Below, in pieces: positions 5,608 through 12,658 of a stretch of 21,294 bases of DNA. The DNA is taken from IMG/VR virus record IMGVR_UViG_3300009181_000417, positions 1 to 21,294 of that record. One strand, 5' to 3'. A model generated the notes under the pieces. The model did not search any database and was not told the DNA's origin. It saw only the letters and a list, made by a program, of their open reading frames with translations. A program made the position numbers and the translations under genes. Within the stretch, counting starts at the first letter, position 1, and each line of letters starts with the position of its first letter. This DNA is from a virus.

Positions 5608-5648
5608 TACGGCACAAAACCTTTACAGACTTAGGAAACTGAAAATAA

Positions 5649-5682
5649 AAATGGGTCGGACTTGCAAGGGTTCGGCCCATTT
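5649..5682 (+). terminator. Terminator-like hairpin ahead of the membrane/coiled-coil gene
   Basis: A 13-bp stem (5649-5661 with 5670-5682, two G-T wobbles) with an 8-nt loop; A-run before and short T-run after, so it could terminate in either direction. It ends 4 nt before the GGAG of the next gene, the same geometry as the hairpin at 760-794. Confidence 0.55.
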
Positions 5683-5695
5683 ATTTGGAGAGTAT

Positions 5696-6751
5696 ATGAA
5701 AGATTTAGTACAATTTAAAACACTAGTATTTGTTAGTGCGATGTTCATTACCGCATGCGCAGCGGTTTTTTCTGTTACGGGAATCGGTAAATTATTTGCG
5801 GGGGCAGCACTATCCGCAATGATAATGGCATCTGCACTGGAATTTGGGAAAATCGTGAGTATTTCATTTTTATACCGATATTGGAAGGAGATGAATCGGG
5901 CACTAAAAATATACTTAGTCATATCCAGTATGGTATTAATGGTTATCACCTCGGCGGGTATTTACGGATATTTATCGTCTGCGTATGCAAAAGTAGCGGT
6001 GGGGCCGTTGAAAACTACTGCTGAAATCTCCACGTTAACATCTCGTGCTCAGACGGTTGACCAAGATATCAACAGAAAAACAACACGATTGACCCAGTTA
6101 AACGAATTGCGAACGCAACAAGAAAATCGGTTGGATAATCTTATCTCTAAAAGTGTGGCGGGTACAAATACAACGATTAAGACCGCACAATCTCAGATGG
6201 CACAATACGATAAAGATGTCCGAGATTTGCAAACCAATATTACAAAGCTGTCCGAAATTCGGGATAGTTTAACATCCGTCAAATCGGTAAAAGAGGTAGA
6301 AATCAACAGTAATTCCGATATTGGAACGTTCGTATATATTGCGAAAATTTTCAATCTTCCGTTGGATACTATTGTGAAATGGTTTACGTTCGTCATTGTA
6401 TTGGTATTTGACCCGCTCGCAGTTGCATTAATAATAGGGTTTAATTTCTTGGTAAAGAAAGATGAATTAATATCTGTTATTATACCCAATATACCAACCT
6501 TATCCGACGAGCCACCGACACGCCTCCCGTTGTCGGTGGGGATACCCGACCCAATAGACGAACCGGAGGTAGTTAATACGTCAGAACCAATTATAGCCCC
6601 AACAAACCCTACCCTAGAGGTGATTAATTCTCGTCGAATAGACGGTCAATACTTTAGCCGAGGAGACTTTGATTGGTCTAAAACTGACCTATGGCAATCT
6701 GACCCAAAAGCCGTAGAATACTATAATTACCGTATTAAAAATAGGACTTGA
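5696..6751 (+). CDS. Multi-pass membrane protein with coiled coil
   Basis: A 351-aa protein from ATG 5696 (GGAG at 5687-5690); the in-frame ATG 5651 lies inside the hairpin. Hydrophobic segments occur near residues 7-30, 34-55, 70-95 and 230-260. Between the third and fourth, residues ~105-210 form a long heptad-like coiled coil (SRAQTVDQDINRKTTRLTQL and following), placed on one side of the membrane, then a cytosol-type tail rich in Pro and acidic residues. The stop codon overlaps the -35 of the next promoter. Large coiled-coil membrane proteins occur in large phages and could act in superinfection exclusion or membrane remodelling, but no known family is recognised. Confidence 0.7.
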   Translation: MKDLVQFKTLVFVSAMFITACAAVFSVTGIGKLFAGAALSAMIMASALEFGKIVSISFLYRYWKEMNRALKIYLVISSMVLMVITSAGIYGYLSSAYAKVAVGPLKTTAEISTLTSRAQTVDQDINRKTTRLTQLNELRTQQENRLDNLISKSVAGTNTTIKTAQSQMAQYDKDVRDLQTNITKLSEIRDSLTSVKSVKEVEINSNSDIGTFVYIAKIFNLPLDTIVKWFTFVIVLVFDPLAVALIIGFNFLVKKDELISVIIPNIPTLSDEPPTRLPLSVGIPDPIDEPEVVNTSEPIIAPTNPTLEVINSRRIDGQYFSRGDFDWSKTDLWQSDPKAVEYYNYRIKNRT

Positions 6752-6788
6752 CAATTAACTGTTTAGTGGGTATATTTTAGTATATACC
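6748..6788 (+). promoter_or_regulatory. Sigma-70-type promoter with inverted repeat over the -10
   Basis: -35 TTGACA (6748-6753), 17-nt spacer, -10 TATATT (6771-6776), start near 6783. GGTATAT (6769-6775) and ATATACC (6782-6788) form a 7-bp inverted repeat across the -10/start region. The spacer also shares ATTAACT and a G-run before the -10 with the promoter at 969. It drives the UvsE to 98-aa membrane protein operon. Confidence 0.8.
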
Positions 6789-6804
6789 TAACATCGGAGG
6801 AATT

Positions 6805-7707
6805 GTGCCTCATCAAGTCGGTTATTGCTGTATCAATACTACACTCAATAAACAAGGCATCACAACAGGTCGTACAATGCGTAAAGCAACCTTTGACCAA
6901 AAAGGTTTAAGTTACGCATCCGAACTCGCATTGCAAAATGCTCACGACCTGTTACGTATTATCCGGTGGAATGTTGACAACAATGTAAATGTATTCCGTA
7001 TGGGGTCTGGTATTTTTCCGTGGGCATCGCAATACGATAATTTTACTAATCTTCCTGATGCAAAAAAAATTACGGATATTCTCCAAGAAGCTGGCAAGTT
7101 AGCTACCGCATCAGGCCAACGCATTACTGCGCATCCTGACCATTTTGTTAAATTAGCATCCACAAAACCCAATGTTGTTGAAAATTCTATTAACGAATTA
7201 CATATGCATTCGTTTGTGTTTGACTTGATGGGACTATCCGGTACCCCATATAACGCTATCAATATTCATGTAGGGATGAATTTCTCAGAAGAAACGGCTG
7301 ACCGGTGGATTACCAGTTATAATAAATTGCATCCTCGGTGTAAGTCTCGTATGGTTGTAGAAAATGATGACAAGGCATCTGGGTTTTCTATAATTCAATT
7401 GTTCACGTATTTACATTCTACGTTAAATATTCCTATTACATTTGATTATTTTCATCACCAATTTCACCCCGATGGGTTGTCTACCCAAGATGCGGCAGAA
7501 CTTGCGGCAGGTACATGGCCAGATGGAGTTACCCCGTTGTTCCATTATAGTGAGTCCAAAAATCTTAACGAAAATGTTATGGGAAATCCACGAGCACATT
7601 CGGATTATGTATTCAAAAAAATTAACGATTTCGGTATGACGTTGGATATTGACCTTGAAGCAAAAGCAAAAGAATTAGCACTATTCAAGTATAGGAGTCT
7701 TGTATGA
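6805..7707 (+). CDS. uvsE: UV damage endonuclease UvsE/UVDE
   Basis: A 300-aa enzyme that nicks DNA 5' of UV photoproducts (alternative excision repair), length typical for bacterial UvsE. GTG 6805 is used with CGGAGG just upstream (6795-6800). Family signatures visible: VGYCCIN at the N-terminus, LLRIIRWNVDNNVNVFRMGSG, ITAHPDHF, INIHVGMNF, MVVENDDKASGF with the metal-binding Glu, ITFDYFHHQFHPDGLS and PLFHYSES, spread over a TIM-barrel fold with three-metal ligands. First gene after a strong promoter and overlapping the glycosyltransferase by 4 nt. It likely repairs phage DNA after sunlight damage. Confidence 0.93.
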   Translation: MPHQVGYCCINTTLNKQGITTGRTMRKATFDQKGLSYASELALQNAHDLLRIIRWNVDNNVNVFRMGSGIFPWASQYDNFTNLPDAKKITDILQEAGKLATASGQRITAHPDHFVKLASTKPNVVENSINELHMHSFVFDLMGLSGTPYNAINIHVGMNFSEETADRWITSYNKLHPRCKSRMVVENDDKASGFSIIQLFTYLHSTLNIPITFDYFHHQFHPDGLSTQDAAELAAGTWPDGVTPLFHYSESKNLNENVMGNPRAHSDYVFKKINDFGMTLDIDLEAKAKELALFKYRSLV

Positions 7708-8306
7708 TTAGTTACGCTATTACAACACATAACGAAGGGGAATACATCCAAACGCTCCTTGACCAATTGCTCACCACTGATAATGAAATTGTTATTGTGG
7801 ACGACTTCTCTACCGATGACGATACCCGACACATTCTGGATAGGGCACAAAAACTTGGGATAAAGGTCAAGCAACATGCATTAAACAATGATTTCGCCCA
7901 ACAGAAAAATTACTTGACAAGCCTATGTACAGGCGAGTATATTCTACAGATAGATGCAGATGAAACATTACACAGTAATCTCTTACTCAATCTAAATGAA
8001 TTGGTAACAGAGAATACTGTGGATTTGATATTTGTACCGCGTGTGAACATTGTAAATGGGTTGACCGAGGCAGATATTCAGAAATGGCATTGGCACGTGA
8101 ACGAGTTGGGGTGGGTACAATTTCCAGATTATCAAGGTCGTATTTATCGGAATCACCCGTCAATCCAATGGCAGGGAAAAGTCCACGAACAGATTACTGG
8201 AGCACAAATGGTAGCAGCATTACCAGCAGAAGAAGAATGGGCATTCTATCATATTAAAGATGTGAATAGACAACGTAAACAAAATGAATATTATGCAGGA
8301 TTGTGA
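7704..8306 (+). CDS. Family 2 glycosyltransferase
   Basis: A 200-aa GT-A fold enzyme starting in an ATGA overlap with uvsE. Signatures: SYAITTHNEGEYIQTLL at the N-terminus, EIVIVDDFSTDDD (residues 28-40), and the metal-binding DAD at 84-86 (ILQIDADETLH). The remainder (RIYRNHPSIQWQGKVHEQI) matches the C-terminal end of SunS/TPR-type GT2 enzymes, which carry the WxGxVHE motif. It transfers a sugar from a nucleotide donor; the acceptor could be phage DNA, a virion protein or host surface glycan. It is shorter than many GT2 proteins and has no membrane segment. Confidence 0.88.
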   Translation: MISYAITTHNEGEYIQTLLDQLLTTDNEIVIVDDFSTDDDTRHILDRAQKLGIKVKQHALNNDFAQQKNYLTSLCTGEYILQIDADETLHSNLLLNLNELVTENTVDLIFVPRVNIVNGLTEADIQKWHWHVNELGWVQFPDYQGRIYRNHPSIQWQGKVHEQITGAQMVAALPAEEEWAFYHIKDVNRQRKQNEYYAGL

Positions 8307-8312
8307 GGGAGT

Positions 8313-9338
8313 ATGACAAAAACAGCATTAACATACGATGACATTCAACTCGTACCCATTTACAGCGATATTGAATCGCGGACTGCTATTAATCTAAATA
8401 CACAACTTAGTAAAAACTATAAGCTAAAAATTCCATTGATTGCTAGTCCAATGGATACCGTATGTGAAAATGAGATGGCAATTGCGATGGCACATCTTGG
8501 TGGGGTCGGGTGTATTCATAGATTTATGACTATCGAAGAACAGCGTGCACAGGTGAATACCGTATCAAATGCGATATATGCAACATATCCAATGTCAATG
8601 TACACTCCAATTATGGCAGCAATTGGTGCCAATGGTGATTATCTGGAACGAGCGCAAGCGTTAGTAAATGCTGGCGCAAACGTTATTTTGATTGATGTAG
8701 CACATGGTCACCATATTTATGTTAAGACGGCAATTCAACAGTTGAAAAAGACATTACCATCCCACGTAGATATTATTGCAGGGAATGTAGCAACTGCTCA
8801 AGGTGCAGAAGATTTGGAAAATTGGGGAGCCGATGCAATTCGGGTTGGCGTGGGTGGTGGTTCTTTATGCTGCACTCGGATTAAGACCGGATTTGGCGTT
8901 CCCAACGTAACTTCACTAGAAGATGCGGCTCGCACGGTGAAGGTTCCAGTGATTGCCTGTGGTGGTATTCGGTCAAGTGGGGATATCGCAAAGGCACTCG
9001 CGGTTGGCGCAAGTTCGGTCATTCTCGGCTCACTATTAGCAGGGACGAAGGAAGCACCTGGACAGATTATTGAGAACGCCAGTGGACTGTATAAACGATA
9101 TCGTGGTGCGGCATCGTTAGAAACCAAGATTACCCATAACCAGCATCAGCGAAACGTTGAGGGTGAATCTACCGTAGTACCATTTAAGGGTGGCGTAAAA
9201 TTTATTATTGAAGGATTGGAAGATGGACTGCGGTCGGCATTATCGTACGCAGGAGCACGGAACCTATCAGAATTCGCACCAAAATATGTGGCGGTCACTA
9301 ATGCAGGTATGCGTGAGGCAAAACCACATCTTCTCTAG
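8313..9338 (+). CDS. IMP dehydrogenase / GMP reductase family enzyme, CBS-less
   Basis: A 341-aa TIM-barrel enzyme of purine nucleotide metabolism, preceded by GGGAG. Signatures: LTYDDIQLVP at the start, IPLIASPMDTVCE (residues 40-52), the glycine-rich phosphate site, and the loop GGGSLCCTRIKTGFGVP with catalytic Cys at 186 (Cys187 replaces the usual Thr). Later VPVIACGGIRSSGDIAKALA, YRGAASLE and VPFKGG. The C-terminal NAGMREAKPH resembles IMPDH more than GMP reductase. The ~120-residue CBS pair found in most bacterial IMPDHs is absent (usual length near 490). IMPDH would make XMP for GTP synthesis; GMP reductase would run GMP to IMP. The choice is not settled by eye, as the flap Arg-Tyr of IMPDH is not obvious. 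Confidence 0.9.
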   Translation: MTKTALTYDDIQLVPIYSDIESRTAINLNTQLSKNYKLKIPLIASPMDTVCENEMAIAMAHLGGVGCIHRFMTIEEQRAQVNTVSNAIYATYPMSMYTPIMAAIGANGDYLERAQALVNAGANVILIDVAHGHHIYVKTAIQQLKKTLPSHVDIIAGNVATAQGAEDLENWGADAIRVGVGGGSLCCTRIKTGFGVPNVTSLEDAARTVKVPVIACGGIRSSGDIAKALAVGASSVILGSLLAGTKEAPGQIIENASGLYKRYRGAASLETKITHNQHQRNVEGESTVVPFKGGVKFIIEGLEDGLRSALSYAGARNLSEFAPKYVAVTNAGMREAKPHLL

Positions 9339-9349
9339 CCGGAGGACGT

Positions 9350-9877
9350 ATGAAACAAATATTCGCAATACTCGTAGTACTTAGTATTTTAGTACTGGCA
9401 GTAAAAAAAGAAGAACATATCCCGACTGCGCCTGTATATTCCCAACCCACGGAGATGGAGAAATTCATTCACCAGATATCATTACGGGAGAGCGGAAACA
9501 AACGAACAGCGGTGAATAAGTACGGTATGATGGGGAAATACCAGTTTGCATGGAGTACCGTTCGTATGCTGGGATATAAAATTACCCAAAAGCAATTTCT
9601 CGCAAATGCAAAGCTACAAGACACCGTAATGGTCTCCTATATGCGAGAAAATAACAGAGAACTTGGTGGTATTATTCGTAGATTTAATGGTAAGATATTT
9701 AAGGGTATTTATATTACCCGAGCAGGAATCTTGGCCGCCGCCCATTTGGCGGGGTCAACAAACGTAAAACAGTTTTTCGCAAATGCTGATTATAATGGAC
9801 GCACTGATGCAAATGGAACCTCCATTCGTAATTATTTGACCGAATTTAACAAATATAATCTGAGGGAAAATTTCTAA
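9350..9877 (+). CDS. Membrane-anchored transglycosylase/lysozyme-like protein
   Basis: A 175-aa protein with GGAGG immediately upstream (9341-9345). Residues 4-18 form a hydrophobic signal anchor. The domain starts near residue 36: IHQISLRESGN with the probable catalytic Glu47, NKYGMMGKYQF, and later GILAAAHLAG, the order found in lysozyme-like (goose-type/SLT) muramidases. It would cut peptidoglycan, either as an endolysin with a signal-anchor-release style N-terminus or as a wall-penetration or remodelling enzyme. The next gene, a small membrane protein, overlaps its stop, which fits a lysis pair but does not prove it. Confidence 0.72.
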   Translation: MKQIFAILVVLSILVLAVKKEEHIPTAPVYSQPTEMEKFIHQISLRESGNKRTAVNKYGMMGKYQFAWSTVRMLGYKITQKQFLANAKLQDTVMVSYMRENNRELGGIIRRFNGKIFKGIYITRAGILAAAHLAGSTNVKQFFANADYNGRTDANGTSIRNYLTEFNKYNLRENF

Positions 9878-10173
9878 TGTTTATTTTTCTGGTAGTACTT
9901 TCAAGCAGTCTCAATATCGTACTTGGTATTGCCGTATATAATCTTTTGAAAAAGAATGAATCGCTGGAATCGGCAATTGACGATTTTTATAAGGGATTGG
10001 TGGTAACTGTACGACTTATGCGTCATTTTGATGATAGACAAATCTTTGAAGGTGACGATGAGGTAGGATACGTATTTAAACAATTATTGGAATGTATCAA
10101 TCAACTGGATGCATTCGTTATGGAGAGTACAGATGGTAAAACCGAAGCCGAGCAAAGTATACTTCTCACTTGA
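9877..10173 (+). CDS. Small membrane protein, 98 aa
   Basis: ATG overlaps the last base of the preceding stop (TAATG), so it is translationally coupled to the lysozyme-like gene. Residues 1-23 form one hydrophobic segment (N-terminal membrane anchor), followed by an acidic, helical cytoplasmic-type domain (SLESAIDDFYKGLVVTVRLM). It could be a holin or a lysis regulator on position alone, but single-pass phage membrane proteins are too varied to say. Its 3' end overlaps the start of the sigma-like gene at 10133. Confidence 0.6.
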   Translation: MFIFLVVLSSSLNIVLGIAVYNLLKKNESLESAIDDFYKGLVVTVRLMRHFDDRQIFEGDDEVGYVFKQLLECINQLDAFVMESTDGKTEAEQSILLT

Positions 10174-10864
10174 GACAGAAGCAGCAATTATTGCATACAA
10201 TAAATCAGTTGACCTAGACGAACGAGAATTAATATATCGGTCAAAAATACAAATACCGTTAGATAAATTAGCGGAAAATGTCATAAATCGGTTTAAGTTC
10301 CCTTATATGGAAGGCACCTTTGATGAGATTAAAGCTCAGGTGGTTTCCTTTTTGGTTATCAATCTTCATAAATTTACTGAAGGAAAGGGGAAAGCATTCT
10401 CATATTTTAGTATCATAGCTAAAAACTATCTTATATTACATAATAATAATTCATACAAAGAAGAAAAGCGAGTACTCTATTTCCAAGACCAAAATGAAGA
10501 TTCATTCTCGCTAGAAGAAATGCTTACAGTAGAACCTGATGTGAAAGATACCAACGTTGATTCACGAGAACTCCTCAAGCTAATAGTAGAATATTGGGAG
10601 TTTAATCTCACCATAATCTTCAAAAAACCGCGTGATATTGAGATTGCCTCCGCTATTATTAAGCTTATAGAACGAGTGGATAACATAGAAAACTTCAATA
10701 AAAAGGCACTGTATCTTATGATACGGGAAATGACCACCCATAAGACTGCGCATGTAACAAAAGTCATCAATAAGATGCGTCCCCGTATGATTAAAATGAT
10801 TAAAGAATACCGCCAGTTCGGACATCTCTCTGACCCAACCACCTATTTTGTATATAAAAAGTAA
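10133..10864 (+). CDS. gp55-like late sigma factor
   Basis: Predicted RNA polymerase sigma factor for late transcription. ATG 10133 is chosen with GGAG at 10122-10125; the open frame back to 10109 lacks a site. The product is 243 aa; T4 gp55 is 185 aa. Residues ~41-105 (DKLAENVINRFKFPYMEGTF, IKAQVVSFLVINLHKFTEGKG, KAFSYFSIIAKNYLILHNNN) align by pattern with the region-2-like core of gp55: RFNF, then a helix, GLHNFDE and HAYITQACFNAF. The C-terminal ~100 residues extend beyond gp55. It directly precedes the structural operon it should activate. The start overlaps the upstream gene by 41 nt. I infer gp55 from pattern and position. Confidence 0.78.
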   Translation: MVKPKPSKVYFSLETEAAIIAYNKSVDLDERELIYRSKIQIPLDKLAENVINRFKFPYMEGTFDEIKAQVVSFLVINLHKFTEGKGKAFSYFSIIAKNYLILHNNNSYKEEKRVLYFQDQNEDSFSLEEMLTVEPDVKDTNVDSRELLKLIVEYWEFNLTIIFKKPRDIEIASAIIKLIERVDNIENFNKKALYLMIREMTTHKTAHVTKVINKMRPRMIKMIKEYRQFGHLSDPTTYFVYKK

Positions 10865-10871
10865 TTGTTAT

Positions 10872-10887
10872 CTATTTATAGTATAGG
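10872..10887 (+). promoter_or_regulatory. Candidate late promoter TATTTATA before the structural operon
   Basis: TATTTATA at 10873-10880 followed by GTATAGG, 23 nt upstream of ATG 10904 (ribosome site AGGAGG at 10893-10898). The same 8-mer occurs in the leaders of the methyltransferase and Hsp20 genes, also followed by TA-rich GTA or TTA. T4 late promoters carry TATAAATA with no -35, so a TATWWATA variant read by this phage's gp55-like factor is plausible. On the minus strand this site reads exactly TATAAATA, but no minus-strand gene is there. Confidence 0.4.
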
Positions 10888-10903
10888 AATTTAGGAGGTT
10901 TAT

Positions 10904-11290
10904 ATGGATATCAATTCAGAAATCTATGACGGGAAAAGTTTAGCGGACATTTTCACAGAAATCCACAAAAACACGGACAGTAAGCGTGTTCAAATTAACA
11001 CGTTTATATCAAAAATGGTTCAACTGATACGCACTCCTGAGGATGCTGCGGTCATTGGACCAATTGTGCAATCATTTATTGAAACAAATGTTAAGAATGA
11101 TGAACATCTTATTCGTGTTGCCCAAATTGCACAACGATTGATGGTCATTAATGGAAAATCAAAGGAAACCTTAGATTCTTTACTTACCGAAGAAGAAAAG
11201 CAATCATTACTGAAGGATATCAAGATTGAAATTAATGAATTGCAAGATGACGTAAAGGATATGGACGATATGTTTGCTGGGGCAGCCTAA
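10904..11290 (+). CDS. Unknown late protein, 128 aa
   Basis: First gene of the late block, with AGGAGG (10893-10898) ahead of ATG 10904. The 128 residues are almost wholly alpha-helical and strongly acidic toward the end (ELQDDVKDMDDMF), without cysteines or membrane segments. The stop abuts the ATG of the spike gene, so the two are likely co-translated. By position it may be an assembly factor, tail or baseplate component, or a transcription co-factor; it does not look like T4 gp33. I do not recognise it. Confidence 0.65.
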   Translation: MDINSEIYDGKSLADIFTEIHKNTDSKRVQINTFISKMVQLIRTPEDAAVIGPIVQSFIETNVKNDEHLIRVAQIAQRLMVINGKSKETLDSLLTEEEKQSLLKDIKIEINELQDDVKDMDDMFAGAA

Positions 11291-12658
11291 ATGACAAGAA
11301 CTTTTGGAACTGCAATACCGTATAACTTTGACATTAACCAACCTGGTGCCTCAGATTTTCCACGGTTTGCTATCCAAACGCCATACCCATATATGGATGG
11401 GTTGGTGGAAGATATTATTATTAATGAAGCTCACGAACTGCATGCTACTGACGGAAGTAATGTCGGACAGGCAAAGATTCGGCTACTTCCACAGGACTTG
11501 AAAGTATCGTTTGAAGAATTAAACTGGGTTAATCCAATAGAAACCAACCTACAAGAATATCCACTGAAAAATGAAATTGTATTGGTATTTTACTCAATGG
11601 GACAATTATATTACACCAGAAAATTAGCGGTAACACGAAAAATTACCGAAAATTCGTATCCTGGGATATCCGAACGATATAGTCCACCGTCAAAACAGGA
11701 AAATAATACTTCCATGCGACTTGCTGCGTTAGGAATATCCCCCTATACGCCACATTCTACCACGAAACCGTTTTCACTGGGGACGTATTTTAAAGAACAT
11801 CCAACCGCACACCCACTTCGGCATTTTGAGGGGGATTTAATTATCCAAGGTCGGTTTGGAAATTCAATTCGGTTTGGATCCAGTCAAATTTCTGACCCAC
11901 TAACCGCAATACCAGAACCAAATATTTTGATTAGTGTGGGACAACATACTCCAACCGAAACGTCAACAAAGACCAGAACACCAACATCACGTGTACTGGA
12001 AGATATAAATGACAATAGTAGTTGTATCTGGTTAGTAACAGACGATAAAATACCGTTTAATCCCGCTACGTTGTCTACTCACTCCACAAATCCGGCACAT
12101 TTACGGTCTACACCGAACAAAATCTCGGAGTGGATGGGGCCACAAATATTTATTAACTCAGACCGTGTAGTACTTAATAGCAAGAAGAAAGAGGTCTCGG
12201 TATTCTCCAAGACCGAGATAAACCTCTCAGCGATAAAGGATATATCATTGGATTCTGAGGGCAATATTAATCTATATGCCAACCGAAGTATACGATTGTT
12301 TTCTGACGGCGATTTGGAGTTGAAGGGTGATAATATCGCCATAATATCCCGAAAAGACCTGGCACACAAAGCGTCAGGTAACTACTCTATTTTAGGAAAG
12401 AAGATATTTATAGGTTCGGGGAATGATGCATCTCAACCGATGGTATTGGGTGGAAGCCTTGCAATATTCCTCCAAGCTCTACTTAAAACGTTATTGACTC
12501 CGGCTAGTATTGTAACTTTATCCGGTCCTGCCAGTTTTAATCCGATTGTAATTGCAACACTTACAGGATTACTACAGACATTGGGGTCGCCGATAGCACC
12601 GCAATCGGCTATATTCAATAGTAAAGATAACTTTGTATCACGCACGAACCTAGTATGA
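11291..12658 (+). CDS. gp5-like baseplate hub/spike protein
   Basis: A 455-aa protein in the position and build of the T4 central spike. Residues ~35-125 (VEDIIINEAHELHA, GQAKIRLLPQDLKV, LKNEIVLVFYSMGQLYYTRKL) look like the N-terminal OB-fold of gp5/VgrG proteins. A middle part repeats EGDLIIQGRFGNSIRFGS. Residues ~290-390 form short alternating strands (VVLNSKKKEVSVFSKTEINL, DISLDSEGNINLYANRSIRL, LELKGDNIAIISRK) typical of the trimeric beta-helix needle. No lysozyme domain is present between the OB-fold and needle, unlike T4 gp5. The last 70 residues are hydrophobic and helical. Overlaps the next gene by ATGA. Confidence 0.78.
   Translation: MTRTFGTAIPYNFDINQPGASDFPRFAIQTPYPYMDGLVEDIIINEAHELHATDGSNVGQAKIRLLPQDLKVSFEELNWVNPIETNLQEYPLKNEIVLVFYSMGQLYYTRKLAVTRKITENSYPGISERYSPPSKQENNTSMRLAALGISPYTPHSTTKPFSLGTYFKEHPTAHPLRHFEGDLIIQGRFGNSIRFGSSQISDPLTAIPEPNILISVGQHTPTETSTKTRTPTSRVLEDINDNSSCIWLVTDDKIPFNPATLSTHSTNPAHLRSTPNKISEWMGPQIFINSDRVVLNSKKKEVSVFSKTEINLSAIKDISLDSEGNINLYANRSIRLFSDGDLELKGDNIAIISRKDLAHKASGNYSILGKKIFIGSGNDASQPMVLGGSLAIFLQALLKTLLTPASIVTLSGPASFNPIVIATLTGLLQTLGSPIAPQSAIFNSKDNFVSRTNLV

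Noticed and set aside
7442-7639. Second + strand frame of 65 codons inside uvsE
   Set aside because: Overlaps conserved UvsE motifs in another frame and has no ribosome site.
7914-7943. TTGACA and TATATT with an 18-nt spacer inside the glycosyltransferase gene
   Set aside because: A good match, but inside coding sequence and 370 nt before the next gene; a chance occurrence is as likely. Transcript start mapping would decide.
10873-10880. Exact T4 late box TATAAATA on the minus strand
   Set aside because: All genes around are on the + strand, so an antisense late promoter is unsupported; the + strand reading is kept as a hypothesis only.
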